From: Ghiorsea sp.
GTDB lineage: Bacteria > Pseudomonadota > Zetaproteobacteria > Mariprofundales > Mariprofundaceae
Length of the DNA: 9,067 nucleotides
Assembly (NCBI GenBank): GCA_027019685.1
Contig: JALUWH010000210.1
Location: forward strand, 1 to 9,067
Reading direction: 5' to 3'
Below the pieces are notes generated by a model. That model was not told where the DNA came from. It ran no database searches and saw only the letters and a program-made list of their open reading frames with translations. The translations under genes and the position numbers were made by a program. Shown piece by piece: positions 5,871-9,067 of the stretch; positions within the stretch are counted from its first letter, which is position 1, and each line of letters opens with the position of its first letter.

Positions 5871-7001
5871 ATGGCACAACAACATCATTTTTTCGCAATC
5901 GTATTACCAGGTCTTGAACGTATCGCTGCCCGCGAACTCAAAGACCTATCCGCACATGACATTAACATTGAATATGGCGGTATTAGTTTTACTGGAACCA
6001 TGCAACTACTGCATCGTATCAACATCAGAAGCCGTGTAATCACACGTGTTTTGATGCGGCTACGCACCTTTCGTAGTATGACATTGGAAGGGTTAAAGCA
6101 TGACCTTGAAAAAGTAGCTTGGCATTTATTCTTCAATGAACACAGCCAACTTGAAGTCGATGTTCATACCCATCGCTCGCGGCTTAATCACTCCGATGAA
6201 ATTGCCGAGTTCGCCAAACAAACCATAGAACGGCTACTACCTAAGATAGGAAAAAACAAAGCTGAATCCGACAAAAAACATATCCAAACCCTACATATTC
6301 GGCTTGATAACAACCGTGGGACATTAAGTTTAGACACATCAGGTGAACGCCTTGATCGCCGTGGTTACCGCTTAGAATCGGGCAAAGCCCCTATTCGCGA
6401 AACACTTGCATCCGCAATTTTACAGTGGACACAATGGCAACCCGAGCAAACCTTGCTTACTCCCATGTGTGGCTCGGGAACCTTTGCTATTGAAGCTGCA
6501 ATGATGGCGACACAACGCGCACCCAACCTTAACCACGACTTCGCATGCCTACACTGGCCATCATTGAAAGAAAAAGACTTTTCTAAAGTAGTAGAACGAT
6601 GCCAACAGATGGTCAAAGATACAAAACCTCTCATTTTGGCTTCAGACATTAATGAAAGTGCCATCAATATTACACGGAACAATGCGAAACGCGTGCAACT
6701 TGATGGGCTTATCACAACCAGCATCATGGATATACATCAACTGCAAAAACCAGAAACAAGCAATGGAGGTTTATTACTACTCAACCCTCCCTACGGCATG
6801 CGTATTGGCGAACAACAGAAAACCTTATCCCTTTGGCATGATATTGGTTTACGCATACGCGAGAAATTTGCAGAAGATGAAACATGGAAGACTGTAATTG
6901 TCTGCCCTGACAGCACACATGAAAAAGCCTTGAACCTTAAAATCAAACGACGCTTGCAGGTCATGCATGGCGGCAATAAAGTTACTATACTTCAAGCTTA
7001 A
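5871..7001 (+). CDS. THUMP-domain class I SAM-dependent RNA methyltransferase, RlmL/YpsC type
   Basis: A 376-aa enzyme resembling the N-terminal module of E. coli RlmKL, which makes N2-methylguanosine at 23S rRNA position 2445. An N-terminal ferredoxin-like/THUMP region covers about 1-155. The linking signature LDTSGERLDRRGYR (154-167) and the APIRETLA helix follow. The Rossmann domain has motif I TPMCGSGTFAIEAA (197-210), the acidic ribose-binding segment ASDINE (257-262) and catalytic NPPYG (305-309). The RlmK half found in enteric fusions is absent; stand-alone RlmL-type proteins of this size are common. ATG 5871 is preferred to the in-frame GTG at 5862 because it directly precedes the conserved FFAIVLPGLE start. 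The only Shine-Dalgarno-like bases (AGAG, 5859-5862) straddle the end of the palindromic element. The motif I aspartate is replaced by threonine (T197). The exact target is inferred from homology. Confidence 0.9.
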   Translation: MAQQHHFFAIVLPGLERIAARELKDLSAHDINIEYGGISFTGTMQLLHRINIRSRVITRVLMRLRTFRSMTLEGLKHDLEKVAWHLFFNEHSQLEVDVHTHRSRLNHSDEIAEFAKQTIERLLPKIGKNKAESDKKHIQTLHIRLDNNRGTLSLDTSGERLDRRGYRLESGKAPIRETLASAILQWTQWQPEQTLLTPMCGSGTFAIEAAMMATQRAPNLNHDFACLHWPSLKEKDFSKVVERCQQMVKDTKPLILASDINESAINITRNNAKRVQLDGLITTSIMDIHQLQKPETSNGGLLLLNPPYGMRIGEQQKTLSLWHDIGLRIREKFAEDETWKTVIVCPDSTHEKALNLKIKRRLQVMHGGNKVTILQA

Positions 7002-7020
7002 TAGCTGTTCGAGAGGGTAT

Positions 7021-8862
7021 ATGAAACGTAAAACATCATTTTTCCATTCATCTTGGTTGGTACTTATTGCACCCCTACTCGCTTTTCCTTTGATGATAAA
7101 CATCAGAGTATTCCCTTTTGTTGCTCCCAATGAAGAGCCCAAATGGGCAATACTAACCCTTTGTTTCCTCTGGATGGGTTTAGCAACAGCTTGGTTGTGG
7201 TTCAAACGCTCTTCACCACTGCTTATTCCAAAACCTACGCTGACTAGCTTGGCATTGCTTTTATACATTCTGATTCTTGCTACTGGTATTTTTATCGCTC
7301 CAAACATGACTGAAGGTATGATTCGCTTTGCCTTTTGGTTTTTTTGTATCAGTATTTTACTGCTAAGCATATGGGCAACACGTCATGAACCCAAATGGAT
7401 GAATAGGTTGGTTTGGAGCTTATCTATAGGCTCCTTCATTTTTTCAATTCGTTATTGGGAAAGTTACTTCTTAGACTATGGTAAACCCAATTATAATATT
7501 CATGTCTTATTTTCACCCATTGGACATGTGAATTTCACTGGTGATGTACTCATCATATTGCTACCCATGCTAATTTGGATACTTGCAAGCCATAACAATA
7601 CTATTTTACGTGTACTCAACTGGTTTTCAGTAACAACGCTTGCGACTATTTTATTGGTAGCTAGCTCTAGGGGTGCGTTGGGAGGGCTATTTATTGCCGC
7701 GATCATCGCCTTGCTTGTTTTCATCAAACATCACAAACACCTGCTAAAGCACAAAAAAGAATATACTACGCCAAGCTTGCTTATTGGCAGTACTTTTATC
7801 ATATCACTACTGATTTACAATGCGTTACCTTATCATTACAGAGACCTAGCCCGTGTTTCAGCAAGCGCAGGGCAAGTGGCTAGCGAAAGTGGCAAAATCA
7901 TTCTAACACCTCACGCATTACAACCACCTTTGGTTGATATGTGGGTAGAGTTGTCTCCTCTTTTGGGTGCGCGAACGCCTATTTTTGCAGCAACGACAGC
8001 CATGACCTTAGATAGTCCCATATTAGGACAAGGCACAGGTAATTTCGCATGGGTTTACCCCAATTATAGTAACCGTTACCCTGATTTCAGAGACCCATTA
8101 AGTAGTGCGCGTACTTTTACGACCAACCCGCATAATGTCGTACTACAAATTGCTTCACAAAATGGTATTCCTGCCATGCTTCTTTTTATGGGCTTGTTAT
8201 TATTTTTTTGGTTTCGTTTATTTAAAGCATCTTGGCAGCAATGGAATGTACAATATATCACAGGGTTAGCTGCAGTCTCAGCCGTACTTTTTGATGCTAT
8301 GTTTAACCATGTCTTTTTTAACCCTGCAAGCATGTTTGTTTTTGCTCTACTTGCTGGCACTTGGTGGGGCTTATTACCTAACCAACAGAAAAAAACATTC
8401 CAAGTTCAACCTAAAGCATTAAGTATTCTTACTGTTGCCACTGTTATTTTACTCTGCATATGGCCTACACGCTGGCTTATTTCAGAATGGTATGTTGGTC
8501 AAGCGATGGCACATATGCGGCAACCTGCACAAGAAGCACAATTCTATCAAAAAGCGTACGCTTGGGACGATGAAAACTTCCGTGCTGTATTTGGCATGGG
8601 GCAAGTTGCATACAAACAAAAGAATTATACGCTCAGTGCCAAGTATTTTGAGGAATTCCAAACATTTTACCCCTACAACCCACCTGCACTAAATATGCTT
8701 GGTGCAGCATACATGAGCACAGGTCAGTTTAAAAAAGCAGAAGTGATATTTGAACAAGCCTTAAAAATCTACCCTGGATTTACTATGGTTGAACAAAATC
8801 TACAGCGTGTACGAATGATTTTACAGCAACGCAAACGTCAAAACAGCACAGTTCAACCATAG
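7021..8862 (+). CDS. O-antigen ligase / Wzy family membrane protein with C-terminal TPRs
   Basis: A 613-aa protein with roughly ten or more membrane segments through residue 482, then a soluble tail. Wzy_C hallmarks are present: ASSRGALGG (214-222) with the functional-type arginine R217, a large periplasmic loop (about 270-375) containing ILGQGTGNF (334-342), and NPHNVVLQ (369-376) with the conserved histidine H371. Such enzymes transfer undecaprenyl-linked glycans to lipid A core (WaaL), to protein (PglL/PilO type) or polymerise them (Wzy); these cannot be separated here. The tail (about 505-590) contains two to three TPR-like helices (YQKAYAWDDENFRAVFGMG; ALNMLGAAYMSTGQFKKAE). ATG 7021 is chosen over an upstream ATG at 6967 that would overlap rlmL, because GAGAGG (7011-7016) sits just before it. 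No other glycan genes are nearby. Confidence 0.88.
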   Translation: MKRKTSFFHSSWLVLIAPLLAFPLMINIRVFPFVAPNEEPKWAILTLCFLWMGLATAWLWFKRSSPLLIPKPTLTSLALLLYILILATGIFIAPNMTEGMIRFAFWFFCISILLLSIWATRHEPKWMNRLVWSLSIGSFIFSIRYWESYFLDYGKPNYNIHVLFSPIGHVNFTGDVLIILLPMLIWILASHNNTILRVLNWFSVTTLATILLVASSRGALGGLFIAAIIALLVFIKHHKHLLKHKKEYTTPSLLIGSTFIISLLIYNALPYHYRDLARVSASAGQVASESGKIILTPHALQPPLVDMWVELSPLLGARTPIFAATTAMTLDSPILGQGTGNFAWVYPNYSNRYPDFRDPLSSARTFTTNPHNVVLQIASQNGIPAMLLFMGLLLFFWFRLFKASWQQWNVQYITGLAAVSAVLFDAMFNHVFFNPASMFVFALLAGTWWGLLPNQQKKTFQVQPKALSILTVATVILLCIWPTRWLISEWYVGQAMAHMRQPAQEAQFYQKAYAWDDENFRAVFGMGQVAYKQKNYTLSAKYFEEFQTFYPYNPPALNMLGAAYMSTGQFKKAEVIFEQALKIYPGFTMVEQNLQRVRMILQQRKRQNSTVQP

Positions 8863-8894
8863 AAACTAGACAAACCTATAAAGCTGTGTAATTT

Positions 8895-8918
8895 GCTCAA
8901 ATATAACTGTGTTATTAT
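8895..8918 (+). promoter_or_regulatory. Extended -10 promoter for the lipoprotein gene
   Basis: TG-T-TATTAT (TG at 8910-8911, hexamer 8913-8918) is an extended -10 element. The nearest -35-like TTGCTC (8893-8898) is only 14 bp away, too close for normal spacing, consistent with reliance on the extended element. Initiation near 8925 would give a short leader of about 24 nt carrying a strong RBS, AAGGGGAG (8937-8944), 4 nt before the ATG. The AT-rich 86-bp gap after the ligase gene shows no clear terminator. Confidence 0.45.
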
Positions 8919-8948
8919 TTACTTAGCAAGACCAACAAGGGGAGAACT

Positions 8949-9067
8949 ATGAAGCAATATATTGGTATCACTATACTCGCAATGTTTATTTTATCTGGTT
9001 GCCAAAGCATCAGCGATAAAGAACTTGAAGTACTGCAAGCGCGTGCTGCAAAAGCAGAACAACTACA
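8949..9067 (+). CDS. Small lipoprotein, N-terminal part (partial at window end)
   Basis: Only the first 39 codons are in the window. They encode a lipoprotein signal peptide: basic MKQ, a hydrophobic stretch (IGITILAMFIL), and lipobox LSGC with the acylated cysteine C18. The residue after Cys is Gln, not Asp, so outer-membrane sorting is expected in a Gram-negative. Directly after it the sequence becomes Ala/Glu/Lys/Gln-rich and helical (ELEVLQARAAKAEQLQ). This pattern resembles the coiled-coil murein lipoproteins Lpp and OprI, but too little is visible to call it. The strong RBS and dedicated promoter fit a highly expressed envelope protein. Confidence 0.75.
   Translation, partial: MKQYIGITILAMFILSGCQSISDKELEVLQARAAKAEQL

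Noticed and set aside
6967..7020. ATG 6967 as the start of the glycan ligase gene
   Set aside because: It lies within the 3' end of the rlmL gene; a good Shine-Dalgarno (GAGAGG) precedes ATG 7021, which opens with the expected basic residues and membrane segment.
6849..7370. 173-aa - strand open reading frame
   Set aside because: It is antisense to two well-supported genes, shows no recognisable domain, and is a composition shadow, like the other - strand frames at 1133-1698, 4434-4841 and 6365-6727.

Overview
The window looks like chromosomal DNA from a Gram-negative proteobacterium with an AT-leaning genome. The evidence is the short 4.5S-type SRP RNA, a CCA-encoding tRNA-Ser(GGA), XseA, a SPOR-domain membrane protein, an RlmL-type 23S rRNA methyltransferase, a WaaL/Wzy-type glycan ligase and a lipobox lipoprotein. 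The gamma- or zetaproteobacteria would fit, but the sequence alone does not settle the class. Almost everything is housekeeping or envelope biology, and every complete protein gene is on the + strand. I see no phage, CRISPR, toxin-antitoxin or defence locus.

Layout. At 1-579 is the C-terminal end of an ABC-transporter peptide-binding protein. It overlaps the start of xseA (579-1925) by one base (TAATG). xseA overlaps a secreted M23 peptidase gene (1922-2782) by four bases (ATGA), so these three genes read as one translationally coupled unit. After a 59-bp gap with a plausible promoter comes a stand-alone receiver-domain response regulator (2842-3237). It is followed in the same reading frame, across a single TAA, by a one-TM SPOR protein (3238-3756). 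The 438-bp gap that follows carries two RNA genes on the - strand: tRNA-Ser(GGA) (3959-4046) and the 4.5S SRP RNA (3768-3880). Next are a minimal class III adenylate cyclase (4195-4851) and a YihY/BrkB-family membrane protein (4857-5687), 5 bp apart.

The gap 5688-5870 is almost entirely a 167-bp, end-to-end imperfect palindrome (5694-5860) bounded by TA dinucleotides, which looks like a MITE. It ends 10 bp before the start codon of a THUMP/RlmL-type RNA methyltransferase (5871-7001). Then come a 613-aa O-antigen-ligase-family membrane protein with a C-terminal TPR tail (7021-8862) and, from its own extended -10 promoter, the first 39 codons of a small lipoprotein (8949 onward).

The genes do not form one obvious pathway. 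Peptidoglycan and envelope functions recur: the M23 peptidase, SPOR protein, glycan ligase, lipoprotein and YihY. DNA repair (XseA), ribosome modification (RlmL) and protein targeting (4.5S RNA) are interspersed. The points most worth a second look are the palindromic element abutting rlmL, the in-frame receiver/TM/SPOR pair split by one stop codon, and the perfect hairpin just before the cyclase ribosome-binding site. I found no convincing new multi-gene system.
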